This document shows, piece after piece, positions 18,522-27,720 of a stretch of 64,000 bases of DNA (within the stretch, counting starts at the first letter, position 1; the number at the start of each line of letters is the position of its first letter). Position numbers and translations under genes: made by a program. Location: assembly GCF_018437505.1 (NCBI RefSeq), contig NZ_CP072467.1, positions 1,674,001 to 1,738,000 on the forward strand. Direction: 5' to 3'. The DNA comes from Spiractinospora alimapuensis. Lineage in GTDB: Bacteria > Actinomycetota > Actinomycetes > Streptosporangiales > Streptosporangiaceae. The notes under the pieces were generated by a model. The model ran no database searches and was not told the origin of the DNA. It saw only the letters and a program-made list of their open reading frames with translations.

Positions 18522-19985
18522 ATGGGTGACGATGTCAGCGGACTCCTTCCGCGACTGCGTGAGATCTGCGGGGAGGAACACGTCATCACCGACGAGTCCC
18601 GACGCCGCACCTACGACCGCGACGGACTCACGTACCATTCGGCCGTCCCCGGTGTCGTCGTACTGCCGGACACCACGGCACAGGTCGCCTCGGTCGTACG
18701 CCTGTGCGCCGACCACGGCGTTCCGTTCGTGCCACGTGGGTCGGGCACCGGACTGTCCGCCGGGGCCCTGCCCGTACCGGACGGCGTGCTCATCGTCACC
18801 TCGCGGATGCGCCGCATCCGCGAGGTCGACATCGTCAACGAGCGCGCCGTCGTCGAGCCCGGGGTCTTCAACCTGGACATCACCCGGGCCGCCGAACCGG
18901 ACGGCTACTACTTCGCGCCCGACCCCTCGAGTCAGCAGGTCTGTTCCATCGGCGGCAACGTCGCGGAGAACTCGGGCGGCGCCCACTGCCTCAAGTACGG
19001 GTTCACCGTCAACCACGTCACCGGGCTGGAGATCGTCACGCCCGAAGGCGACGTCGTCCAGCTCGGGGGCAAGGCGCCCGACGCTCCCGGCTACGACCTG
19101 CTGGGGGCGTTCATCGGCTCCGAGGGGACTCTCGGCATCGCCACCGCCGTCACCGTTCGGCTGGTGCGCGCCCCCGAGCGGGTCAGCACGCTGTTGGCCG
19201 CGTTCACCACGATGGACGCCGGCGGCGCGGCGGTATCCGCCATCATCGCCTCAGGGATGCTACCGGCCGCGATCGAGATGATGGACGAACTCGCCATCTC
19301 CGCCGCGGAGTCGGCGGTCGCCTGCGGCTACCCCGACGGGGCGGGAGCCGTTCTCATCGTCGAGCTCGACGGCTCCGGCGCCGACGTGGACGCCATGTTC
19401 GACACCGTCAGCGAACTGTGTCGCGACGCCGGCGCCTTCGAGATCCGCACCGCCAGCGACGCCGACGAACGCACCCGGATCTGGAAGGGCCGCAAGTCGG
19501 CGTTCGCGGCGATGGGACGCATCAGTCCCGCCTACATCGTGCAGGACGGGGTGGTTCCCCGCTCCTCCCTGTCGGAGGTTCTCGCCCGGATATCCGACCT
19601 CTCGGCCGAGACCGGCATCGCGGTCGCGAACGTGTTCCACGCGGGGGACGGCAACCTGCACCCCCTGGTCCTGTTCGACGACGCCGACGAGACCGCGACC
19701 GAACTCGCCGCCGAGGTCTCCGGAGCCATCCTCGACCTGTGTGTGGACCACGGGGGATCCATCACCGGGGAACACGGTGTGGGAGTCGACAAGGCGTGCC
19801 GGATGCCCAAGATGTTCTCGCCGGACGATCTGGAGACCATGGACCTCTTCCGGCACGCGTTCGACCCCCAGGGCATCGCCAACCCCGACAAACTGCTCCC
19901 GACGCCCCGGCTCTGCGGGGAGGCACCCGGTGTACGCAAGGGAGTCCATCCGCTCGTCAGCGAAGGCAAGGCCGAACAGTTCTAG
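18522..19985 (+). CDS. glcD: Glycolate oxidase subunit GlcD (FAD-linked)
   Basis: A 487-residue FAD-binding type 4 oxidase. Motifs: PRGSGTGLSAGALPV and CSIGGNVAENSGGAHCLKYG for FAD binding, HAGDGNLHP and the late GEHGVGVDKACRM loop for the active site. The ATG at 18522 has AGAGGAGCGG just upstream; the frame is open before it but without a better start. With GlcE and GlcF it oxidises glycolate (or D-lactate-like 2-hydroxy acids) to glyoxylate at the membrane. It follows aceB by 62 bp. Confidence 0.92.
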   Translation: MGDDVSGLLPRLREICGEEHVITDESRRRTYDRDGLTYHSAVPGVVVLPDTTAQVASVVRLCADHGVPFVPRGSGTGLSAGALPVPDGVLIVTSRMRRIREVDIVNERAVVEPGVFNLDITRAAEPDGYYFAPDPSSQQVCSIGGNVAENSGGAHCLKYGFTVNHVTGLEIVTPEGDVVQLGGKAPDAPGYDLLGAFIGSEGTLGIATAVTVRLVRAPERVSTLLAAFTTMDAGGAAVSAIIASGMLPAAIEMMDELAISAAESAVACGYPDGAGAVLIVELDGSGADVDAMFDTVSELCRDAGAFEIRTASDADERTRIWKGRKSAFAAMGRISPAYIVQDGVVPRSSLSEVLARISDLSAETGIAVANVFHAGDGNLHPLVLFDDADETATELAAEVSGAILDLCVDHGGSITGEHGVGVDKACRMPKMFSPDDLETMDLFRHAFDPQGIANPDKLLPTPRLCGEAPGVRKGVHPLVSEGKAEQF

Positions 19986-20144
19986 GGGACGCCCGAACGT
20001 CGCGTTGGGTGGACCGCCCCCGGCGCGCCCTCCCGTGCGACAGTGAGAGACGTCCCCCACTCCGACCCACACAGTCGTCCAGCCCAGTCGAAACACCCGA
20101 CCAGACCGTCACCCGGTCGGGACGTCCCAGAGAGGCGAGCATCG

Positions 20145-21351
20145 ATGGCCCCACGACCCAGCGCGATCCCCCGCGGTCCCGACTGGCTCGCCGGCGCCGA
20201 AGCGGTCACGCCGGACAGCACCGACGCGGTCAGCGAGATCCTCGCCGCGTCGGCGTCCGACGGGCGCGCCGTCGTCACCCGCGGCAACGGAACGAAGATC
20301 GACTGGGGCGACCCCCGATCGATGCGACCTCGTCCTGGACACCACCCGCCTCACCGCGGTGGACCACGCCGCCAGCGACCTCGTCGTAGAGGTGGACGCC
20401 GGGGTGACACTCGAGCACCTCCAGGACACCCTGGCGCGTCGTGGACAACGGCTCACCGCGGATCCGCCGGTTCCGGGCGGAACGGTCGGGGGAATGGTCG
20501 CGACCGGACTCAGTGGCCCCACGCGACTCGCCCACGGGGCGGTCCGGGACCTGATCATCGGGATGACCGTGGTGCGTGCCGACGGCGTGGTGGCCCGGAC
20601 CGGCGGCCGTGTGGTGAAGAACGTGGCGGGCTACGACCTCGGCAAGCTCCACACCGGCGCACTGGGCACCCTGGGCGTCGTCACCTCGGTCACGTTCCGC
20701 CTGCACCCGCTGCCAGAAGCACGGCGTGTGGTCACCGCGACCGCCACCGCGCACTCCACCGTCGGGCGATGGCTCCGCGGGATCCGTCGCTCGCAGGCCG
20801 TTCCCGCCGCGGTGGAGATCGACACCGACCTGGCGACTCCCACCTCCGTCGCGGTACAGGTCCTCGTCGAGGGCGCCGAGGGGGGCATCGACGCGCGGGC
20901 CGAGGCCCTGGCCCTAGAGATGACCGACGCGCGCGTCACCGACACGCTGCCCGATGGCTGGGCTCGGCTCCCCGGGGAGGAGTCCGACACACTCCTGCGG
21001 CTGACGGTTCCGCCCGACGAGACCACCGCGGCGGCGCAGACTCTGGCGGACCTGTGCCGCTCCGTGGGGGCCACCGCCCGGCTGCGGGGGTCGGCCGGGG
21101 CCGGCACGCTGCACGCCGCGCTGGCCAACGACACACCGCACGACCATGTGCGATGGCTCGTGGACCGTCTCCGTCAGGAGCTGGACGCGCGTGGCGGCCA
21201 CGTCACCGTACTCCGCCCCAGCGCCTCGGCCCGCGCTGGTGGCCTCGACCTGTGGGGGGAGATCCCCGGTCTGGACCTGATGCGATCCGTCAAGCGACGG
21301 TTCGACCCCGAACGTCGTCTCGCCCCCGGCCGTTTCGCCGGGGGGATCTGA
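20145..21351 (+). pseudogene. glcE: Glycolate oxidase subunit GlcE, split by one frameshift
   Basis: ATG 20145 opens a frame that encodes a GlcE N-terminus (AVVTRGNGTKIDWGDP). The match then moves to the next frame (CDLVLDTTRLTAVDHAAS, then GGTVGGMVATGLSGPTRLAHG and VKNVAGYDLGKLHTGALGTLG) and runs to TGA at 21351. The switch lies at 20311-20326 and equals one extra base; a run of five C (20312-20316) is the likeliest place. Corrected, the protein is ~401 residues, normal for GlcE. GlcE is the second FAD subunit and is needed for activity in E. coli. It could be a real loss, phase variation or a sequencing error. Confidence 0.85.
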
Positions 21352-21391
21352 TTCCGGCCCGTCCATCACCGCGTCGAACAGCGAGCACACC

Positions 21392-22726
21392 ATGAACGAG
21401 AGCCAGCCAGCCGACAGTCCGATCGACGCCGCAGCCACACGTCCCTTCGCCGACCTGCTCAACGACTGTGTCCACTGTGGATTCTGTCTGTCGACCTGTC
21501 CCACCTACGTGCTGTGGGGCGAGGAGATGGACTCCCCTCGGGGCCGTATCCAGCTCATGGGGCAGGCGGAGGAGGCCTCCGAGGTTCCCGCCGCCGCGGT
21601 TCCGCACTTCGACAACTGTCTGGGGTGTCTCGCGTGTGTCACGTCGTGCCCGTCCGGGGTGCGCTACGACGCGCTCCTGGAGAACACGCGGGCACGGGTG
21701 GAACGGGAGCATCCCCGTGGCGTGTCGGAACGCCTCCTACGCTCGATGATCTTCGCGCTGTTTCCCCACCGGGCGCGGCTCAACGCGATGCGTGGCCCGC
21801 TGCGCGCCTACCAGAGGTCCGGCCTCTCCCGGGTGCTGCGCCGCAGTGGGCTCCTGGACCGTGTCTCCCCCGCGCTGTCGGCGATGGAACGCATCAACCC
21901 GCCGATCCGCGGCGCCGCCCGCCTTCCCGAGCGCGTGTCCTCGGTCGGCCGACGCCGCGCCGTGGTCGGCATGTTGACCGGTTGCGTCCAGGGCGCGTTC
22001 TTCCCACAGGTCAACAACGCCACCGCACGGGTACTGGCGATGGAGGGCTGTGATGTCGTCATCCCACGCTCCCAGGGCTGCTGCGGGGCTCTGTCCGCCC
22101 ACGCGGGCCGCGCCGAGGAGGCCGCGCGGCTCGCCCGCTCCACCCTGGAGACGTTCACGCGGGCCGGAGTCGACACGGTGATCGTGAACTCCGCGGGCTG
22201 TGGCAGCAGCATGAAGCACTACGCCGAGGTGCTGAACAACGCCGCCGGGGGCGCGAGCGCTCGGGAGCTCCGCCGCGTCGCCGAGTTCAGTGGGAAGGTG
22301 CGTGACGTGACCGAGTTCCTCGCCGACCTCGGCCCGAGCGCCGCCCGTCGTCCTCTGCCCGTCAACGCGGCCTACCACGACGCGTGCCACCTGGCCCACG
22401 GTCAGGGGGTGACCTCCGCTCCCCGTGCGCTGCTTCGCGGCATTCCGGAACTGCGGTTGTCCGACCTCCCCAACAAGGACGTGTGCTGTGGGTCGGCCGG
22501 CATCTACAACCTGCTGCGGCCCGAGCCAGCACGGGAACTCGGTGACCGGAAGGCCGACGACGTCACCGCGACCGGGGCCGAACTGTTGATCGCCGGCAAC
22601 CCGGGCTGCTCCATGCAGATCGCCGCGTCGCTCTCGGACAAGGGACGAACGATTCAGGTCGCGCACACGATCCAGGTTCTCGACGCCTCGCTGCGGGGTC
22701 TCCCGCCGAGCTCCCTTCGGGGGTGA
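21392..22726 (+). CDS. glcF: Glycolate oxidase iron-sulfur subunit GlcF
   Basis: A 444-residue protein with two [4Fe-4S] motifs, C26/C29/C32/C36 (CVHCGFCLSTCP) and C76/C79/C82/C86 (CLGCLACVTSCP), and two CCG-type domains (CCGALSAHAG and CCGSAGIYN). It passes electrons from the flavin subunits to the quinone pool. ATG 21392 lies 40 bp after the glcE stop. All key cysteines are intact, so the complex is damaged only at glcE. Confidence 0.93.
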   Translation: MNESQPADSPIDAAATRPFADLLNDCVHCGFCLSTCPTYVLWGEEMDSPRGRIQLMGQAEEASEVPAAAVPHFDNCLGCLACVTSCPSGVRYDALLENTRARVEREHPRGVSERLLRSMIFALFPHRARLNAMRGPLRAYQRSGLSRVLRRSGLLDRVSPALSAMERINPPIRGAARLPERVSSVGRRRAVVGMLTGCVQGAFFPQVNNATARVLAMEGCDVVIPRSQGCCGALSAHAGRAEEAARLARSTLETFTRAGVDTVIVNSAGCGSSMKHYAEVLNNAAGGASARELRRVAEFSGKVRDVTEFLADLGPSAARRPLPVNAAYHDACHLAHGQGVTSAPRALLRGIPELRLSDLPNKDVCCGSAGIYNLLRPEPARELGDRKADDVTATGAELLIAGNPGCSMQIAASLSDKGRTIQVAHTIQVLDASLRGLPPSSLRG

Positions 22727-22769
22727 GGCCGTCCACCATGAACGGCGGCGCGTTCCCGGGCGATAGGGG

Positions 22770-24470
22770 TCACGTGTCGTCTGGCGCGGCCACGTAGCCG
22801 ATGTCGGCGTGCCGCAGGCTTCCCAGACCCGTCGCCCCGAGGTTGGCGACGTCGTCGCGGACCGCCACGAGCTGTGGTCGTTGGTAAAGCGGCAGCGTGT
22901 GGCCGTTCTCCCAGAGCAACCGGTCCGCTTCGTTGATGAGCTCGGTGGACTGGTCAGGGTCGAGCGTGGCCAACGCGGCGTCGAGGTTCTCGTCGATCGC
23001 CGGGTCACCGATCTTGCTCACGTTGCCCGCCCAGTCGCCGTCCCACTGCTCGGCCCACTGGTAGCGCGTCGCCGTCACCGGGAATGCCCCCGGGGCGTAG
23101 TTGAACGCGACGAGGTCGTAGTTCCCTGGGAACACGTAGGTGGAGAAAAGCTCGTCCCCCGAGACCTCCTCCACCAGCACCTCGACCCCGATCTCCTCGA
23201 GCATGTCGCGGATCAGGGCCGCCTCGTCGCGCCCGGCCGCGTGACCACGCGGCACGACCATGCGCAGCGTCAGCGTCTCACCGTCGCGCACCCGCACGCC
23301 CTCACCGGACTCCGGCCGCGGCCACCCCGCGTCGTCCAGGAGCGCGGACGCGGCGTCCGGATCGTACTCACTCAGGTCGCCGGAGTTGTCGGCGTAACCG
23401 GGACGATTGGGGAGGAGCAGCCGGTTGTTGAGCATCTCCACTGGCCAGCCGATCCCCCCGAGCGCGGCGTCGGCCAGCGCGCGTCGGTCGACGCCGTGGA
23501 AGATCGCCTGGCGGACACGGACGTCGGAGAGCGCCGGTGCCGCGCCGTTGAGGGTGAGGTGGCGGTAGGCCTGGCCCGGGGCCGCGCGTACCTCACCGTC
23601 GGCCGCGCCGTGGGTCCGAAGGAACGAGCTGGTCTCGGTGGGGACGGTGAAGACGTCGATGCCGCCCTCCAGGAACGCTCCCTCGAACGCGCCGGTCTCC
23701 AGGGCCCGATAGGTGATCCCGTCCAACATCGCCGGCTCGCCCCACCAGTCGTCGTCGCGGGTCACCGTGACCGTCCGCGCGGTGGGGTCGATATTGTCCA
23801 ACGTGAACGGGCCCGCCGTCACCGGGATGGTCTCCCGGAAGTCCTCGTTGAACGCGTCGGGGTCCGACGTCGTCTCCGCCGGGAGCAACGGATAGAACAG
23901 CGAAGCGTACTCGGAGTACGGCTCGTCGAACACGACCACGACTTCGAACTGGTTCTCCCCCGGCGCCACCTCGGCGATCCGGTCGTAGCCGACGGGGCTC
24001 ACCATGTGAAACCGTTGGTCGTCCCCGCCGAGCGCCGTCGCCAGCGCCGCGTAGTCACGCCAGGTGATCGGGTCCCCGGTCGACCAGCGCGCCTCCGGGT
24101 TCAGGCTCAGGCGCAACGTCTGGCGCTCGTCCACGGACACCGAGTAGTCCACCACGTAGTCGGGGTCCGGGTGGGGCGTGCCACCGGAGTCGAGGACGAA
24201 GGGGCTGGGCATCAGGCCCTCCAGCACGGTGGTGACCGTCTCCACGTTGCCCTGCGGATGGTAGGGGTTCCACTGCGTCGGCAGCTCGGTGATGCCCCAC
24301 CGGAGGGTGCCCCCCTGCCGCAGGTCCTCGCGGGGCATCGGGTTGAGGTCGGACTCGACGGACGCGGCTCGCGAATCCAGGAGGGGGACGTCCTGGCAGG
24401 CGACGAGCGTCACCAACGTCAATAAGACCGCCGCGCACGTAACGGAGCTCCGCCCCCGCTGTCCCACCAC
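22770..24470 (-). CDS. ABC transporter substrate-binding lipoprotein, family 5 (peptide/nickel type)
   Basis: A 566-residue lipoprotein. The signal peptide ends in the lipobox LVAC (C25). The mature part has family 5 features: QGGTLRWGITELPTQWNPYHP, a middle VRQAIFHGVDRRALAD segment, and a large two-lobe fold. Such proteins bind oligopeptides or similar solutes outside the membrane. The gene follows a DppB-type permease by 93 bp on the same strand. The start is one of two consecutive GTG codons (24470 or 24467). No second permease or ATPase is nearby. Confidence 0.9.
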   Translation of the reverse strand: MVGQRGRSSVTCAAVLLTLVTLVACQDVPLLDSRAASVESDLNPMPREDLRQGGTLRWGITELPTQWNPYHPQGNVETVTTVLEGLMPSPFVLDSGGTPHPDPDYVVDYSVSVDERQTLRLSLNPEARWSTGDPITWRDYAALATALGGDDQRFHMVSPVGYDRIAEVAPGENQFEVVVVFDEPYSEYASLFYPLLPAETTSDPDAFNEDFRETIPVTAGPFTLDNIDPTARTVTVTRDDDWWGEPAMLDGITYRALETGAFEGAFLEGGIDVFTVPTETSSFLRTHGAADGEVRAAPGQAYRHLTLNGAAPALSDVRVRQAIFHGVDRRALADAALGGIGWPVEMLNNRLLLPNRPGYADNSGDLSEYDPDAASALLDDAGWPRPESGEGVRVRDGETLTLRMVVPRGHAAGRDEAALIRDMLEEIGVEVLVEEVSGDELFSTYVFPGNYDLVAFNYAPGAFPVTATRYQWAEQWDGDWAGNVSKIGDPAIDENLDAALATLDPDQSTELINEADRLLWENGHTLPLYQRPQLVAVRDDVANLGATGLGSLRHADIGYVAAPDDT

Positions 24471-24563
24471 GACCTGCCCCCACCGTGTCCACAGCGAACC
24501 GACGTGGGTGTCACCCTAGTGCAGCGATACCCGACATCGCAGCTAAACCGGGAAGAAACGGAA

Positions 24564-25541
24564 TCAGTTCTCCCTGATCCGGGGATCCAGGGCGCCGTGC
24601 GCCATGTCGCCCGCGAACGACACCAAGACCACCGCCGCCGCGGTCAGACACCCCACGGCCGCCACGGAGTTCACGTCCCCGCTGCTGATGGAGTCGATGA
24701 GATAGGCACCCACGCCGTGCCAACCGAAAACAGTCTCCGCGAAAACCACGCCGGTGAACAGACCCGCCAGGGTCAGCCCCGCGAAGGTGAACAGCGGAAG
24801 CAACGCGACCCGTAGGGCGTGCCGGACCAGCGCTCGCCGGTGTGTCAGGCCTCGGCCCCGTGCGCCGCGCACGTACTCCGACTCTGCCGCGTCGGCCAAC
24901 AGTCCGCGCTGGTAGCGCGCCAACAACGCCGCCACCGGCAGCGCGACCGTGAGGGTGGGCAGCACGAGATGCTGGACCCGGTCGAGGAACCGCGCGGCAC
25001 CCTCCAGGTCGGGTCGGAACTCACCCGTGAACCGGAAGACCTCGGCTCCGGTCGTGGCGTTGAACCACAACGCGACGTTCTCCAACGACAGTGCGACCAC
25101 CACGGCCGGGACGGACAACAGCACCATCGCCCCCACCCCGGACAGTCGGTCGAACCAGCCGTCGGGCCGCAACGTCGCGGCGATCGCCGTCAGTGCCCCG
25201 CTGGCGACCCCGACCACGAACCCCAGGGTGAGGAGGCGCAGGCTCACGCCGACCCGACGCATGACCTCCTCGGTCACCTCCGCGCCGTCCCAGCTCTGTC
25301 CCAGGTCCCCCCGAAGTACGCCACTGATCCACACGGCGTAACGCTGGGCCAGGGGATCCTTGTCGTTGAGGTTGTACTCCTGCAACGTCGCGTCGACGAC
25401 GTCCTCGGGCGGGGCGGGCTGTTGCGCCGCGTAGTTGCCGCGAGGGTCCAACGCCAGGCAGGCGAGCAGGTAGACCAGGCTCGCGGCGACCAGCCATAGC
25501 ACCGCGTGCCCCAGTGCCTTGCGCAACAGGAACCGCCACAC
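24564..25541 (-). CDS. ABC transporter permease, DppB/OppB type
   Basis: A 325-residue membrane protein. It begins with a membrane helix (WRFLLRKALGHAVLWLVAASLVY split over residues 2-24), then a periplasmic loop, then five more helices. It contains the permease signature EYVRGARGRGLTHRRALVRHA (around residues 225-245) that contacts the ATPase. It is the first of the usual two inner-membrane subunits; the second one and the ATPases are absent from this locus. The start is GTG 25541 behind GGAGGG. Confidence 0.9.
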   Translation of the reverse strand: MWRFLLRKALGHAVLWLVAASLVYLLACLALDPRGNYAAQQPAPPEDVVDATLQEYNLNDKDPLAQRYAVWISGVLRGDLGQSWDGAEVTEEVMRRVGVSLRLLTLGFVVGVASGALTAIAATLRPDGWFDRLSGVGAMVLLSVPAVVVALSLENVALWFNATTGAEVFRFTGEFRPDLEGAARFLDRVQHLVLPTLTVALPVAALLARYQRGLLADAAESEYVRGARGRGLTHRRALVRHALRVALLPLFTFAGLTLAGLFTGVVFAETVFGWHGVGAYLIDSISSGDVNSVAAVGCLTAAAVVLVSFAGDMAHGALDPRIREN

Positions 25542-25845
25542 GTGGCCCTCCGTTCCGCGTCGACACCGAAGGGAGGGATGCCCGGGGCGGGCGACCTTCG
25601 GCGTGGGTCAGTGCTGTGCCGGGATCATGCCGTGGCGGACCGACGTCGCGCCAGGTCGGTCGCGCGTCAGATCGGCGCGGATCCCCGCAAAGGCTGATTC
25701 CCGCCGCCTCGGCCCCGTCCCGCACGACGGCGCCCGAACGGACCGAGCCTAGCGCTCATCCTCGCGCATTGGCGGGCAATTCGGGTGAATGGGGGCCGGC
25801 ACGGTCCTCGGCGGGGGACTCCCACGGCTCAGGGCGGAGCGGAGG
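25542..25845. other. Gap upstream of the ABC genes, downstream of dapF
   Basis: 304 bp on the minus-strand path from the dapF stop to the permease start. No coding sequence or strong hairpin was recognised. It should hold the promoter of the transporter genes. Confidence 0.35.
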
Positions 25846-26658
25846 TCACAGTCGCACGTCGCCCGAGGCGACGATGACCGCCGGCCCCGTGAGGTGGGTG
25901 CCGGCCTCGGTGTCGACGTCGACCTGGCACTCCCCGCCGGGGACCCTGACTCGCCACCGCCCCGGCTCGCCGGCCGCCGCGGTCACGGCGGAGGCGACGA
26001 TTCCGGTACCGCAGGACCGGGTCTCCCCCGAGCCCCGCTCGAATACGCGCATCTCCAGCAGGCCGGGCTCGAGCACGCGAAAGAACTCCACGTTCGCGCC
26101 GTCGGGGAACTGCTCGGCGTCGAGCGTGGGGGCCTGGGTCAGATCCAACCGCTCCACGGGGGCGGACGTCGCACACGCCAGGTGCGGGTTGCCCACCCAC
26201 ACACGCTCCCCCACCACGGGCTCCCCGGCGAGCGTGGCCGTGCCGGAACCCAACGTCCTGGCGGTGCCCATGGCGACCCGGACGGTACCGTCGTCGCGGA
26301 TCTCCACCGCCCGGTCACCGGCCCGCGTGCCGACGACGAACGCGGAAGAACGCACCAGTCCCTCCTCCAGGAGGTACCTGGCGAAGACCCGCACTCCGTT
26401 TCCGCACATCTCCGCGACACTGCCGTCGGCGTTGCGGTAGTCCATGAACCACTCCGCCGCGCTGGCGGGGACGTCACTGTTTCCGGCGATGGCCTCGGTG
26501 CGCACGACGCGCAGCACACCGTCCGCGCCCAGGCCGGCCCTGCGGTCACACAACGCGACGACTCGGGACTCCGGAAGGTCGAGTTCTCCCGACGGGTCGG
26601 GGAGCACGACGAAGTCGTTCTCGGTGCCGTGGCCCTTGGCGAATCGCATGCTGATCAT
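25846..26658 (-). CDS. dapF: Diaminopimelate epimerase
   Basis: A 270-residue protein with both catalytic cysteine motifs: NADGSVAEMCGNGVRVFARY (acid/base Cys 1) and GETRSCGTGIVASA (Cys 2). It interconverts LL- and meso-diaminopimelate for peptidoglycan and lysine. The start may be ATG 26658 or the third-codon-later ATG 26649; both keep the conserved FAKGHGTENDFVV. It is divergent from miaA with 94 bp between start codons. Confidence 0.95.
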   Translation of the reverse strand: MISMRFAKGHGTENDFVVLPDPSGELDLPESRVVALCDRRAGLGADGVLRVVRTEAIAGNSDVPASAAEWFMDYRNADGSVAEMCGNGVRVFARYLLEEGLVRSSAFVVGTRAGDRAVEIRDDGTVRVAMGTARTLGSGTATLAGEPVVGERVWVGNPHLACATSAPVERLDLTQAPTLDAEQFPDGANVEFFRVLEPGLLEMRVFERGSGETRSCGTGIVASAVTAAAGEPGRWRVRVPGGECQVDVDTEAGTHLTGPAVIVASGDVRL

Positions 26659-26739
26659 GGTAGGCCCTGATTCCGGTCACCGGACCGCCGCCGCGCGCCC
26701 TACGGGACGGGGCCAGCGCCGGCACGTCGCCGGGGCTGG

Positions 26740-26745
26740 CACACT
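26740..26745 (+). promoter_or_regulatory. Putative -10 box, leaderless miaA
   Basis: CACACT ends 7 bases before GTG 26753, matching the spacing seen at other leaderless candidates in this window. It favours 26753 over the in-frame GTG at 26747. Confidence 0.4.
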
Positions 26746-26752
26746 GGTGAAC

Positions 26753-27679
26753 GTGCGGAGAGTAGTGGGTGTCGTCGGGGCCACCACCGCGGGCAAGTCC
26801 GACCTCGCGGTGGAGTTGGCGCTGCGGCTGCGCGCCGAGGGGCAGCCCGCGGAGATCGTCAACGCCGACTCCATGCAGCTCTACCGCGGGATGGACATCG
26901 GCACGGCCAAGGTGACCCACGCCGAACGTCGCGGCGTCGCACACCACCTGCTGGGCGTCCTCGACGTCACCGAGGCCGCCGACGTCGCCACCTACCAGCG
27001 TCAGTCACGCGCCGTCATCGACCGGTTGACCAGCACCGGCACAGTCGCCATCCTGGTCGGTGGGTCCGGGCTCTACGTCCGCGCGGCGTTGGACCAACTG
27101 GAGTTCCCCGGCACCGACCCCGACCTCCGCGCCACGCTGGAGGACGAACTGGCGCGCGAGGGCTCCCAGACCTTGTACGACCGGCTCCGGCTCCAGGACC
27201 CGGAGGCCGCCGAACGCATCCTCCCGAGCAACGGCCGACGCCTCGTCCGCGCCTTGGAGGTCATCCAGCTCACCGGCCGCCCCTTCAGCGCCTCCCTGCC
27301 CCAGTACGTGTACGAGATTCCCGCCGTCCAGATCGGCGTCGACATTCCCCGCGACGCCCTGGACGACCGAGTGGAACGACGGGTCCATCGCATGTGGGAG
27401 TCCGGCCTCGTCGACGAGGTGCGTGCCCTGGAACGCGCGGGGCTGCGTCAGGGCCGCACCGCCTCCCGCGCCCTCGGCTACGCGCAGGTACTGCGACACC
27501 TGGCTGGCGAGTGCTCCGAGGATGCCGCGGTCGAGGACACCATCCTGGCCACGCGGCGTTTCGCCCGCCGCCAGGAGTCCTGGTTCCGACGCGACCCACG
27601 AATCCAGTGGGTCACCCACGACCGTCCCGACCGCGTCGAGGCCGCGCTCGAACACCTCGCGAGCCCGGCCCACGTCTGA
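26753..27679 (+). CDS. miaA: tRNA dimethylallyltransferase
   Basis: A 308-residue protein with P-loop GATTAGKSD and the segment NADSMQLYRGMDIGTAK. The C-terminal part has SRALGYAQVL and the basic TRRFARRQESWFRRDPRIQW. It transfers the isoprenyl group to A37 of tRNAs reading UNN codons, the substrate later modified by MiaB, encoded ~3 kb away. GTG 26753 is chosen because a -10-like box sits 7 bases before it; GTG 26747 would add two residues. Confidence 0.95.
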   Translation: MRRVVGVVGATTAGKSDLAVELALRLRAEGQPAEIVNADSMQLYRGMDIGTAKVTHAERRGVAHHLLGVLDVTEAADVATYQRQSRAVIDRLTSTGTVAILVGGSGLYVRAALDQLEFPGTDPDLRATLEDELAREGSQTLYDRLRLQDPEAAERILPSNGRRLVRALEVIQLTGRPFSASLPQYVYEIPAVQIGVDIPRDALDDRVERRVHRMWESGLVDEVRALERAGLRQGRTASRALGYAQVLRHLAGECSEDAAVEDTILATRRFARRQESWFRRDPRIQWVTHDRPDRVEAALEHLASPAHV

Positions 27680-27720
27680 CCGAGCCGAGGGGCGGGCGCG
27701 GCGGCGACCGACCGGCGAAC

